NCBI GenBank assembly: GCA_937925655.1
Contig: CALAMC010000025.1
Span: 1 to 19,057, forward strand
Length of the DNA stretch: 19,057 bases
Source: an uncultured candidate division Zixibacteria bacterium
GTDB lineage: Bacteria > Zixibacteria > MSB-5A5 > GN15 > PGXB01
Direction: 5' to 3'
Part shown: piece by piece, positions 1 through 7,600 of the stretch
How positions within the stretch are numbered: the stretch's first letter is position 1
Layout: each line of letters begins with the position of its first letter
The notes under the pieces: model-generated
What the model was told of the DNA's origin: nothing
What the model saw: the letters and a program-made list of their open reading frames with translations, nothing else
The model's database searches: none
Position numbers and translations under genes: made by a program

Positions 1-887
1 AACATCTTGTAGGTTACGCCCAGCGCCAGGGTTTCTTTGAGCCGTCCTTTTTTGCTGATCTGCTTGTCGTACAACAACTGGGTATAAAACGTCACCTGCA
101 CAAATTTCGTGATTTGAGCCGCAATGCTGTTTTCCCAGTTGATATCGATCGCTTTCCAGTAATCTTCTTCTTCGGTGCCCTTGAAGTCATCCTTTTTGGA
201 GAAAAAGAACGCCTTGTAGGCGGTCAGCTTGCCGATATATCCGAGATTTTCGGCCAGGACCATTTTAACATCGGTGTTCCATTCCAGACCGCCGTCGGTG
301 GATGATACCGTTTTGGCGGTTTCGGGATTATCCGGGTCATCAATATTGCGGTCAATGTTTTGTTTGAAGGCCAGACCGAGACGGGTCATAATGTCGTTTT
401 TTTCCTTTTTTAAAAGTTGTCTGGCGATACCGGCCGATTCCGTCAATAACATCGGATTAACGTACTTTTTTCGAGTGTCAATTCTGGCGTCGAGAAACTG
501 GCTCTCGAACCTGAAGGCCACGAATGGACTGACCCAGGCCTTCAAATCAAACAGGCCGACCGATTCGAGATCGATTTTATCGCTGGATTTTTTAGGTTTA
601 GACCAGTCTTTGGTTTCTTTGTCCTGACTCAACGTCTGACCGAAGGATAATTTCGCGGCATTTTTCAAAGTGAAGACTTCGGTGAATTTCCCGTTAAAGA
701 CACCGTTGGCGTTTCCGACCCAGGTAACCTGGCCCTGCTCGCCGCCGGTCCAGCTGTCGGAATAGGCCGCCTGCGTGACGTTTAATCCCAGGTCGAACGA
801 TTTCTCCCAGGTTGCGGCTGGGATTGACCCGGCCATAGAAATCATGATTATCGCGGCGGCAAGCAAGATGATTTTGGTATGTTTCAT
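1..887 (-). CDS. DUF3078-family outer-membrane protein, C-terminal end cut by window edge
   Basis: The reading frame is open from ATG at 887 to the left window edge (295 complete codons, no stop seen). An AAGGAG Shine-Dalgarno lies 6-7 nt upstream of the ATG. Residues 1-24 look like a Sec signal peptide (MKH, then a hydrophobic core, then a small-residue cleavage region IPAA). The mature part opens with a W-rich segment of the type WEKSFDLGLN...YSDSWTGGEQG. It then continues as alternating amphipathic stretches typical of an outer-membrane beta-barrel, including FVAFRFESQFLD and VQVTFYTQLLY. This pattern matches the DUF3078 family, whose biochemical role is unknown. The last visible residues (LALGVTYKM plus a TT codon start, so Phe or Leu) resemble a C-terminal beta-signal, so the protein probably ends at or just beyond the edge. 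It is transcribed divergently from recG. Confidence 0.8.
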   Translation of the reverse strand, partial: MKHTKIILLAAAIIMISMAGSIPAATWEKSFDLGLNVTQAAYSDSWTGGEQGQVTWVGNANGVFNGKFTEVFTLKNAAKLSFGQTLSQDKETKDWSKPKKSSDKIDLESVGLFDLKAWVSPFVAFRFESQFLDARIDTRKKYVNPMLLTESAGIARQLLKKEKNDIMTRLGLAFKQNIDRNIDDPDNPETAKTVSSTDGGLEWNTDVKMVLAENLGYIGKLTAYKAFFFSKKDDFKGTEEEDYWKAIDINWENSIAAQITKFVQVTFYTQLLYDKQISKKGRLKETLALGVTYKM

Positions 888-995
888 ATAATTCTCCTTT
901 TTATTTTAAAAAGCCAGGGAAACTCGCAAATTTCAACAAGAAACTGAAAACATAGAAAAAGAAATTTACCTTATACGAGCGACTTTGAATTGATA

Positions 996-1024
996 TTGAC
1001 TTTTATTCATAACCCGGCTAATCT
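996..1024 (+). promoter_or_regulatory. Probable sigma70-type promoter of recG, predicted leaderless
   Basis: A -35 hexamer TTGACT (996-1001, 5 of 6 matches to TTGACA) is followed after exactly 17 nt by TAATCT (1019-1024, which keeps the key T1, A2 and T6 of the -10). A start site 7 nt past the -10 falls on position 1031, the A of the recG ATG. No purine-rich Shine-Dalgarno is present before that ATG, which fits a leaderless message. The 888-1030 gap also has to hold the minus-strand promoter of the DUF3078 gene, for which I see no convincing hexamer pair. Confidence 0.5.
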
Positions 1025-1030
1025 GTTTTT

Positions 1031-3118
1031 ATGGCGGAATTGAATTCTGATTCCAACTTGCAGTACCTTAAAGGAGTAGGCCCGCGCCGCGCGGAAGCCT
1101 TGTCCAAAATCGGGCTCAACACGGTCCACGACCTGTTGTACTATATTCCCCGTGCGTATCTGGACCGTGGCAATATAAGCGATATTGGTGATATAAAGGC
1201 TAATACCGACGTTACCCTGATCGGTCGAGTCTATACGACCGGCATTCTCAAGGGCCGCCGCCAGAGATTCGAGGCGGTAATCGGGGACGACACCGGCTAT
1301 ATTGCCTTGATCTGGTTTTCCGGTTTTCAATATCTCGAAAAAATGATTAAAAAAGGCGACATTTTTGCCGTCACCGGTCGGGTTACGTATTTCATGCAAC
1401 ATCAAATCGTGCATCCGGAACTGGAACGAATCGAGGATGAGGACAGCCGCCTGATTCATACCGGGCGCATTGTTCCGGTTTATCCCTCCACGGGAGAACT
1501 GAAGAAGGCGGGTATCACCGGTCGCATGATGCGCCAGTTGATTTCCGGGGTTTTGTCGATAATAGGCCCCAAAATCGGCGATTATTTGCCAGCGGAAATT
1601 CTGTCCGGATTGGGGCTTCCGGATTTATCGGAGGCTTTGCGGCAAATACACTATCCCGATGACATGACCTTATGTGGTCGGGCTCGGCGGCGTCTGGCTT
1701 TTGACGAGCTTCTGGAATTGCAGTACATTATTTTAAATGCCCGCAAATCAATTAAGGAAATTACCAAAAACCATCAATACCTGAAGAAATCCCTTAAAGC
1801 GGCGAATCTGGTCCGGCGTCTTCCGTTTCGATTGACCGAGGATCAGAAAAATACGCTTAAGGATATATTCGACGATATGCGCTCGCCAAAACCTATGCAC
1901 CGGCTGGTGCATGGTGACGTCGGTTGCGGTAAAACAGTTGTCGCCATACTGGCGGCGGTGTATTGTGTCGAAAGCGGTATGCAATGCGCCTTTATGGCTC
2001 CGACCGAAATTTTGGCCGAACAACACTTTCAAAAATGGCAGGAGCCACTGACCCAACTCGGTATCCAAGCGGCGCTTGTAACCGGATCGATCCCCAAAAG
2101 AGAAAGAAATGCGCTTGATAAAAAAATCATTTCGGGCGAAACGGATCTCGTCTTCGGCACCCATGCCTTATTGTCGACGCCGCTCGAATTTAAAAATCTG
2201 GGGCTCGTCGTTATCGACGAGCAACACCGGTTCGGCGTTTTGCAGAGGGGGCGACTGGTTGGCAAGGGGAGCAATCCCGACGTGCTGGTCATGAGCGCTA
2301 CGCCGATACCCCGGACCCTGGCATTGACGCTTTATGGTGATCTGGATATAAGCTCTATCAAATCCATGCCGCCGGGGCGGCTGCCGACCAAATCGGTATG
2401 GCGTAGCGCCGATTCGCGGGCCGATATGTATAGGTTTCTTAAAGGCCGGGTCAACGAGGGAGAACAGATTTTTATCATCTATCCGCTGGTGGAGAAATCG
2501 GAAAAGCTGGATTTGCAGGCGGCCGAGGAGGAATATAAAAACCTTAAGGATAAAACGTTCAAGGAGTTTCGGCTGGGGATAGTGCATGGTCGCACCAAAA
2601 GGGAGCAACGCGAAAAAGTCATCAGAGATTTTCGAAACCGCAAAATCGATATCCTGGTGGCGACCACGGTTATCGAAGTCGGTCTCGATATACCGTCGGC
2701 GACAATCATGATTATCGAGCACGCCGAGCGATTCGGTTTATCGCAATTGCACCAGTTGCGCGGGCGGGTCGGGCGCGGCGCCGCTCCCGGTCTGGTCGTG
2801 GCCGTGGCCGTTCCGCCCATAAGTCAAATCGCGCGCAAGCGTCTGGAATTATTCACGACCTGCGGCGATGGATTCAAAATTGCCGAGGCCGACCTCGAAC
2901 TCCGCGGTCCGGGAGAATTTTTCGGAACCCGTCAACACGGGTTGCCGGAACTTAAAATCGCCAATCTGGCCACCGATGCCGATCTATTGCCATCGGCCCG
3001 AAAAATCCTGGGAGAGTTGCTAAACCCGGACAAATCACTTGACAAAAATGACAAACGTATCATAAGCTATCTTAAACAGCGAGCCTCGCATAGGCATAGC
3101 TGGGGGAGATTCGGCTAA
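1031..3118 (+). CDS. recG: ATP-dependent DNA helicase RecG
   Basis: RecG remodels stalled replication forks and drives branch migration of recombination intermediates in the cytoplasm. The 695-residue length is normal for the family. The N-terminus has the expected LKGVGPRRAEALSKIG helix-hairpin-like start, followed by the OB-fold 'wedge' domain (roughly residues 55-155) that contacts the DNA junction. The helicase core shows Walker A HGDVGCGKT (294-302), the DEQH box (396-399) followed by RFG, the MSATPIPRTLALT motif III region, and motif VI QLRGRVGRG (575-583). The C-terminal part contains the usual EADLELRGPGEFFGTRQHGLPELKIA-type signature (key residues RGPGEFFGTRQ). The ATG at 1031 has no Shine-Dalgarno but sits at the predicted transcription start. 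The DUF1844 gene begins 44 nt after its stop. Confidence 0.97.
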   Translation: MAELNSDSNLQYLKGVGPRRAEALSKIGLNTVHDLLYYIPRAYLDRGNISDIGDIKANTDVTLIGRVYTTGILKGRRQRFEAVIGDDTGYIALIWFSGFQYLEKMIKKGDIFAVTGRVTYFMQHQIVHPELERIEDEDSRLIHTGRIVPVYPSTGELKKAGITGRMMRQLISGVLSIIGPKIGDYLPAEILSGLGLPDLSEALRQIHYPDDMTLCGRARRRLAFDELLELQYIILNARKSIKEITKNHQYLKKSLKAANLVRRLPFRLTEDQKNTLKDIFDDMRSPKPMHRLVHGDVGCGKTVVAILAAVYCVESGMQCAFMAPTEILAEQHFQKWQEPLTQLGIQAALVTGSIPKRERNALDKKIISGETDLVFGTHALLSTPLEFKNLGLVVIDEQHRFGVLQRGRLVGKGSNPDVLVMSATPIPRTLALTLYGDLDISSIKSMPPGRLPTKSVWRSADSRADMYRFLKGRVNEGEQIFIIYPLVEKSEKLDLQAAEEEYKNLKDKTFKEFRLGIVHGRTKREQREKVIRDFRNRKIDILVATTVIEVGLDIPSATIMIIEHAERFGLSQLHQLRGRVGRGAAPGLVVAVAVPPISQIARKRLELFTTCGDGFKIAEADLELRGPGEFFGTRQHGLPELKIANLATDADLLPSARKILGELLNPDKSLDKNDKRIISYLKQRASHRHSWGRFG

Positions 3119-3151
3119 AATGACGGCCCGCCATGCCTGAAGCATCTAAAT

Positions 3152-3155
3152 GGAG
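3152..3155 (+). promoter_or_regulatory. Shine-Dalgarno deciding the DUF1844 start at 3163
   Basis: GGAG at 3152-3155 stands 7 nt before ATG 3163, an ideal spacing. The alternative in-frame ATG at 3133 has no comparable site and would add ten residues (MPEASKWSGV) that do not belong to the conserved domain. A second GGAG at 3157-3160 is only 2 nt from the ATG and is too close to be the main site. Confidence 0.6.
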
Positions 3156-3162
3156 TGGAGTT

Positions 3163-3537
3163 ATGAGCGATGAGTTGGACAAAAATATCGATGCGTATTT
3201 TTTTACTCTGGTAACATCATTACAGGCCGCAGCCTGGCAGCAATTGGGGAAAATCGCGTCACCGATCACCGGGAAAGTCGAACGCAACCTGCCCCAGGCG
3301 CAGATGAGCATTGACTTGCTCAACATGATTGCCGAAAAAACAAAAGGCAATCTTAGCCCCGATGAAAGTCGTCTGATTTCAGGGATTCTATATGAACTGC
3401 GCTTGAATTATGTCGATGAGTCGAGTAAACCCGCGGTGAAGGAGAAAACCGGGACCGAAAACCATAACTCTGAAAAATCTGAACCTCAAGGCGGGGTAGA
3501 ATCGTCGGATGGCAGTGGGAAAACCTCGACCAGTTAA
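3163..3537 (+). CDS. DUF1844 domain protein
   Basis: This small cytoplasmic protein of 124 residues (from the ATG at 3163) matches the DUF1844 family, whose function is unknown. The conserved core is visible at residues 8-88: an FFTLVTSLQAAAWQQLG helix, then an N-L--A---IDLL-MI-EKTKGNLSPDE segment, then LI-GILYELRLNYV. After the core comes a charged, low-complexity tail (about residues 90-124, rich in E, K, S and G) ending in SGKTSTS, which is probably disordered. It lies 44 nt behind recG and may be co-transcribed with it; it may equally be an unrelated housekeeping neighbour. No signal peptide or membrane segment is seen. Confidence 0.85.
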   Translation: MSDELDKNIDAYFFTLVTSLQAAAWQQLGKIASPITGKVERNLPQAQMSIDLLNMIAEKTKGNLSPDESRLISGILYELRLNYVDESSKPAVKEKTGTENHNSEKSEPQGGVESSDGSGKTSTS

Positions 3538-3588
3538 TGTTTTGGCGCAGTTATTTTTTTTCGAATGGTCCGCAAATCGGCTTTATTA

Positions 3589-3616
3589 TTGCGTTTTCTA
3601 TGATGTATAGTATATT
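3589..3616 (+). promoter_or_regulatory. Weak promoter candidate for murB
   Basis: The AT-rich 94-nt gap between the DUF1844 gene and murB contains TTGCGT (3589-3594), a 16-nt spacer and TATATT (3611-3616). An overlapping -10 candidate TATACA (3618-3623) would place the start within 2-3 nt of the murB ATG. Several TATA-like words overlap here, so the exact element is uncertain. No terminator hairpin is visible before the T-run at 3553-3561. Confidence 0.3.
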
Positions 3617-3631
3617 TTATACAGGCTGAAC

Positions 3632-4570
3632 ATGGAGAAAACACCGATTACAGATAGAATACGGGATGAGTTTATCAGGCAATTCGGTGATTTAATTAAA
3701 GTGGACCATCCTCTTGATGGCTATTGCACCTTTGGAACCGGGGGCCGGGCGAAATTATTCGCCGAGGTAAGTTCTCCGGGACCGATTGTGAAGCTAATGA
3801 AAGCTGCCCGTGAAGCCGATATTGAAGTCTTCATGCTGGGTGGTGGCTCCAATCTACTTATTTCCGACCGGGGTTATGATGGACTTATAATAAAAAATTC
3901 GATACTTGGTCTGGAGAAACATGGCATGAGTATAATAAGCGGGGCCGGCGAAGACCTTCAAGCGCTGGTAGATTTTGCGGCAGACAATGAGCTTTCGGGT
4001 CTGGAATTTGCTACTGGAATATATGGTACCGTGGGCGGAGCCATATTTGGCAACGCCGGAGCCTATGGCTCTGAAACAGGCAGTCTCCTCGAATGGGCGG
4101 AACTTGTTGACAGACAGGGGAGTATAAGAACTGAAGAGGCCGCTTACTTTGAATTCTCATACCGCAGGTCAAAACTCAAGATCACGGGAGAATTCATTAC
4201 CAGGGCAAAGTTTGCACTAAAAGCGGGCAAAAAGGAAGCCATTCGCACCAAGATGCAAGAGGTTATGTTACAGCGTGAGTGCAAACTGCCGGTGAATAAA
4301 ATGACTGCGGGCTGTTTTTTTAAGAATATTCCCGATCCCAGCCAACCGTTCGGGAAGCTTCCGGCGGGTAAGCTGTTGGAGGAAATCGGGGCCAAGTCAT
4401 TATCAGTCGGGGGGGCCCGAGTATTCGAAAAACACGCCAATATTATTATTAATGACGGATCAGCCAATTCAAACGATATCAGACTTTTGGCCGATCGCCT
4501 TAAAAAGCTCGTTCACGCGAAATTCGGAATCGAACTTGAAGAAGAAGTCACGCGTCTGGGGAAATTTTGA
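3632..4570 (+). CDS. murB: UDP-N-acetylenolpyruvoylglucosamine reductase (MurB)
   Basis: MurB is the FAD- and NADPH-dependent enzyme that reduces UDP-GlcNAc-enolpyruvate to UDP-MurNAc, the second committed step of peptidoglycan precursor synthesis. At 312 residues it has normal length. The FAD-binding part shows FGTGGRAKLFAE, GGGSNLLISDRGYDG and LEFATGIYGTVGGAIFGNAGAYG-type motifs (key residues TVGGA and NAGAYG). A YRRSKL substrate-side Tyr and the C-terminal FGIELEEEVTRLG with the catalytic Glu follow. The short insert after YRRS and the C-terminal arrangement suggest a type II MurB. Two departures are seen: the proton-donor motif reads GCFFKN with Cys228 where Ser is usual, and the GIPG turn reads GIYG (Tyr131). 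A weak AGG 6 nt before the ATG is the only Shine-Dalgarno candidate. sprA follows directly. Confidence 0.96.
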   Translation: MEKTPITDRIRDEFIRQFGDLIKVDHPLDGYCTFGTGGRAKLFAEVSSPGPIVKLMKAAREADIEVFMLGGGSNLLISDRGYDGLIIKNSILGLEKHGMSIISGAGEDLQALVDFAADNELSGLEFATGIYGTVGGAIFGNAGAYGSETGSLLEWAELVDRQGSIRTEEAAYFEFSYRRSKLKITGEFITRAKFALKAGKKEAIRTKMQEVMLQRECKLPVNKMTAGCFFKNIPDPSQPFGKLPAGKLLEEIGAKSLSVGGARVFEKHANIIINDGSANSNDIRLLADRLKKLVHAKFGIELEEEVTRLGKF

Positions 4571-4606
4571 AAGGAGCGGTTATCGAAAAATTCTTAAAGA
4601 TTTGAA

Positions 4607-4630
4607 ATGAACCGAGTTAATTTTCGGTAA
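4607..4630 (+). other. Seven-codon ATG ORF immediately upstream of sprA, possibly its displaced start
   Basis: ATG at 4607 opens MNRVNFR followed by TAA at 4628-4630. It is in a different frame from sprA. Skipping one base within the T-run at 4621-4624 would fuse it to the sprA frame and give an N-terminus beginning MNRVNFGNTLFKKFSYLL, a complete signal peptide start. A short inverted repeat, ACCGA (4611-4615) and TCGGT (4624-4628), with an 8-nt loop lies inside it. It could be a small upstream ORF, the remnant of a frameshifted start, a sequencing or assembly error, or chance. Confidence 0.3.
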
Positions 4631-4661
4631 CACGCTGTTTAAGAAATTTTCATATCTGCTG

Positions 4662-7600
4662 TTGACGGCCGTTCTTCTAATAACGGCCAGCACGAGTCGG
4701 GCCACGGTCGGTTTCTTTGCCGAGTTGACGGTTCCGCCGGGTTATGTTGCCCCGTACCCCGTTGAATCATCGAGTCCGGTTATTTCCATAACCATGGATA
4801 ATCCGCCGATGCTCCGGATGATATATCAGACTCGCCCGGATGTTATCGATTCGGATTATGATTCCAATACCATTGTTTTTGGGGCCAGCTACTATAAGCA
4901 CGGATCCTATGATTATGCTTATATTCGTCGCGCCGTGGACGCGCGGGATTATGCCGAATATCGCATCCAAAGCGGGATAGAACGCCGTCAGCATGACTTC
5001 AAAAAGCAATCATTACAGAAACGTCAGCTCGACAAAGGGGGCGGGCTGGTCAATCTGCGGATTCCCATAAAATCCAAAACGGTTGAGTCCTTGTTCGGCG
5101 AAGGCGGCGCCGGAATAAAGGTTTCTGGGTATCACCGGATTAACTTTTCCGGCCGTTCCACGTGGACCGATCAAGCAATAACATCAACCTATCGCCAAAG
5201 CAAGTTTCCGTCGCTGAACATGGAGCAGGAATCCCGATTCGATATCAGCGGCACCATCGGCACCAAGATTTCGGTGTCGGTGTCGCATGACTCCAAAACC
5301 GATATTCCCCTGGCCAACCGGATTATGCTCCGTTACAAGGGCGACGAAGATGATATTATCAAAACCATTGAGGCCGGCAATACTACTCTGTCTTTGCCCA
5401 ATACGCAGTTCGTCGGCTATTCTTCGCGTATCAATGGTCTGTTCGGAATCAAGACAACTGCTCAAATCGGGGCCCTGGAACTGACGGCCATCGCCAGCCA
5501 GGAAAAGGGTACCACGGAGCGAACATCTTTATCGGCCGGGGCCAGCGCCAGCAAGAGCAATATAAGAGATTATAATTTCGTGCAGGGGCGCATATATGAC
5601 CTGGGTCGTTTGCGAAATCTGCGCGGGATTACTTATGATACATATGATTTCCAGCCGGGAGATTCCATTATCTATATTGAGATGTATCGGGCCATTAAAT
5701 CATATACGACGGTCCCGGAAGTCGGCTCCCGACTGGCGTATCTTTATGTTGATCCTTTACACGACTCGGCCTTTTACAGCCAGGTCGAAGTGGTTCCGAT
5801 TGACGTGGAATATTATGTCCAGGCCCGCGAACACTGGATCCTGTTCGAGCAGGCTTTTGGCGGTTCGCAGGGTGAAATCGCCGCTTATATGATAGTGAAA
5901 CGTGCCGGTGGAACAATCGATACCGTCGGCAGCGTGACGGCTTCAGGAGATGATCCGTTACGACTGAAATTGATCGCGGACAAATCGCCATCGCCTGATA
6001 AACCGACCTGGAATTACATGTGGCGCAACGTGTATTATCTGATGCAGACGAATATCGATCTGGACGGGCTGGAAATAAACGTTTACAAGGGCGGGGCCGG
6101 GACCGAAAACACCGGCGACAATGTGGACCATCAGAATGGTGTCAGGTATATCAATATCCTCGGTCTGGACCGCCTGGATCAAAGCGGCAATGCCAAACCC
6201 GACGGATTGGTCGACGTCAAGACCAGCCTTGTCGATGACTCCCGCGGCCTGCTGATTTTCCCGCATAGGTTGCCCTTTGCGGCAGACACCAGCTGGGCCA
6301 GCGATTCCCTTTCGTTGAAAGTGCCGGAGTTATACTCGAGCAGTCCCGGCTCCAGAGTCCCCATAGAAAAAAGCGCCTATTATATAGAAGTGTCCAACAA
6401 AAGCCGCTCTTCGGAGATTCGGCTGGGGAAAGCCAATATTATTGAAGGTTCGGAACGGATAACGCTCAATGGTGCTGAACTGCAAAAAGGTGTCGATTAC
6501 AATATCAACTATGATTTCGGGCAGGTCACTTTTCTGTCGGCGGATGCGCTGGATCCTAATGCCGATTTGAATATCGACTTCGAATATGCTCCATATATAT
6601 CGGCTGAGAAAAAGACGCTGTTCGGCATTAGGGGCGAATATTCCTTCAGCAACGATCTCAAGGTTGGCTCGACTTTCCTGTATAAATCGGACAAGGCCAC
6701 CGCTCGTAAACCCAAGGTTGGCCAGGAAACGGCCAAGTCGATTGTCTGGGACGCCGATATCAGCTACAAGACAAAAACGAACTTTCTTACGACCCTGGCC
6801 GATGCTTTGCCGCTTTATAGTACGGAAACTCCGTCGAATCTTGCCTTTTCGGCCGAGTTCGCCCAGTCCATTCCCAATCCAAACGTCGATGGTGTCGCTT
6901 ATATTGATGATTTCGAAGGTGCCCGCGATGCCTATTCTCTGGGCGTGTTTCGCGAAACCTGGTCATACAGCTCCCGACCGGCGTCTCTTGACGCCACCAA
7001 TCGCCGGGCCCGCCTGGTATGGTACAATCCATATGACCAGGTTTTAACGACCGAGATCTGGAATCGGGATGAACCTACCAGCGGCAGCCGAACAAACGTC
7101 CTGGCGCTTGAATATCGACCGGCAATAAAAGACCGTCGCATAGCCGATGCCAACGAGGATACAACCGTATCCGTAGCCAATTTTCCGGAACTTTCCTGGG
7201 CCGGCATTATCCGAAATCTTTCGGTCGGGGCGGCCAATCAGGAGGAGGCCCAGCTTCTGGAAGTCAGGCTAAAGGGGATGCAGGGCGTTCTGCACTTCGA
7301 ATTCGGGGAGATTTCCGAAGATATCGACGGCAACGGTGTTCTCACGACCGAGGATACCAAGGGTATAAATGACCAGTACGACGGGATCCTGTCATCCGAA
7401 GAAGACGTTGGCCTGGATAAAGTACACGATACTCTTGAAACCAACGAATTAGGCCCTTATGACCCGGTCACCAATCCTGACCCGCATGGTGACAACTGGT
7501 ATTACAACGGCGTCGGCAAGGATTGCAACGGCTGTAACGAATACGACTATTCGCATATCAACGGGACGGAAGGCAATTATCTCGACCCCGGCACTTATGG

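Noticed and set aside
1748..2820. Long antisense ORFs opposite recG
   Set aside because: They lie opposite a clearly conserved helicase, have no recognisable family features and reflect codon bias on the complementary strand.
3541..3570. T-run at 3553-3561 as a Rho-independent terminator for recG-DUF1844
   Set aside because: No GC-rich stem precedes the T-run.
5958..6266. Open frames on both strands inside sprA (also 9451-9669 and 9873-10196)
   Set aside because: The SprA frame is continuous and conserved throughout; the others are Arg/Pro/Ser-rich shadow translations.
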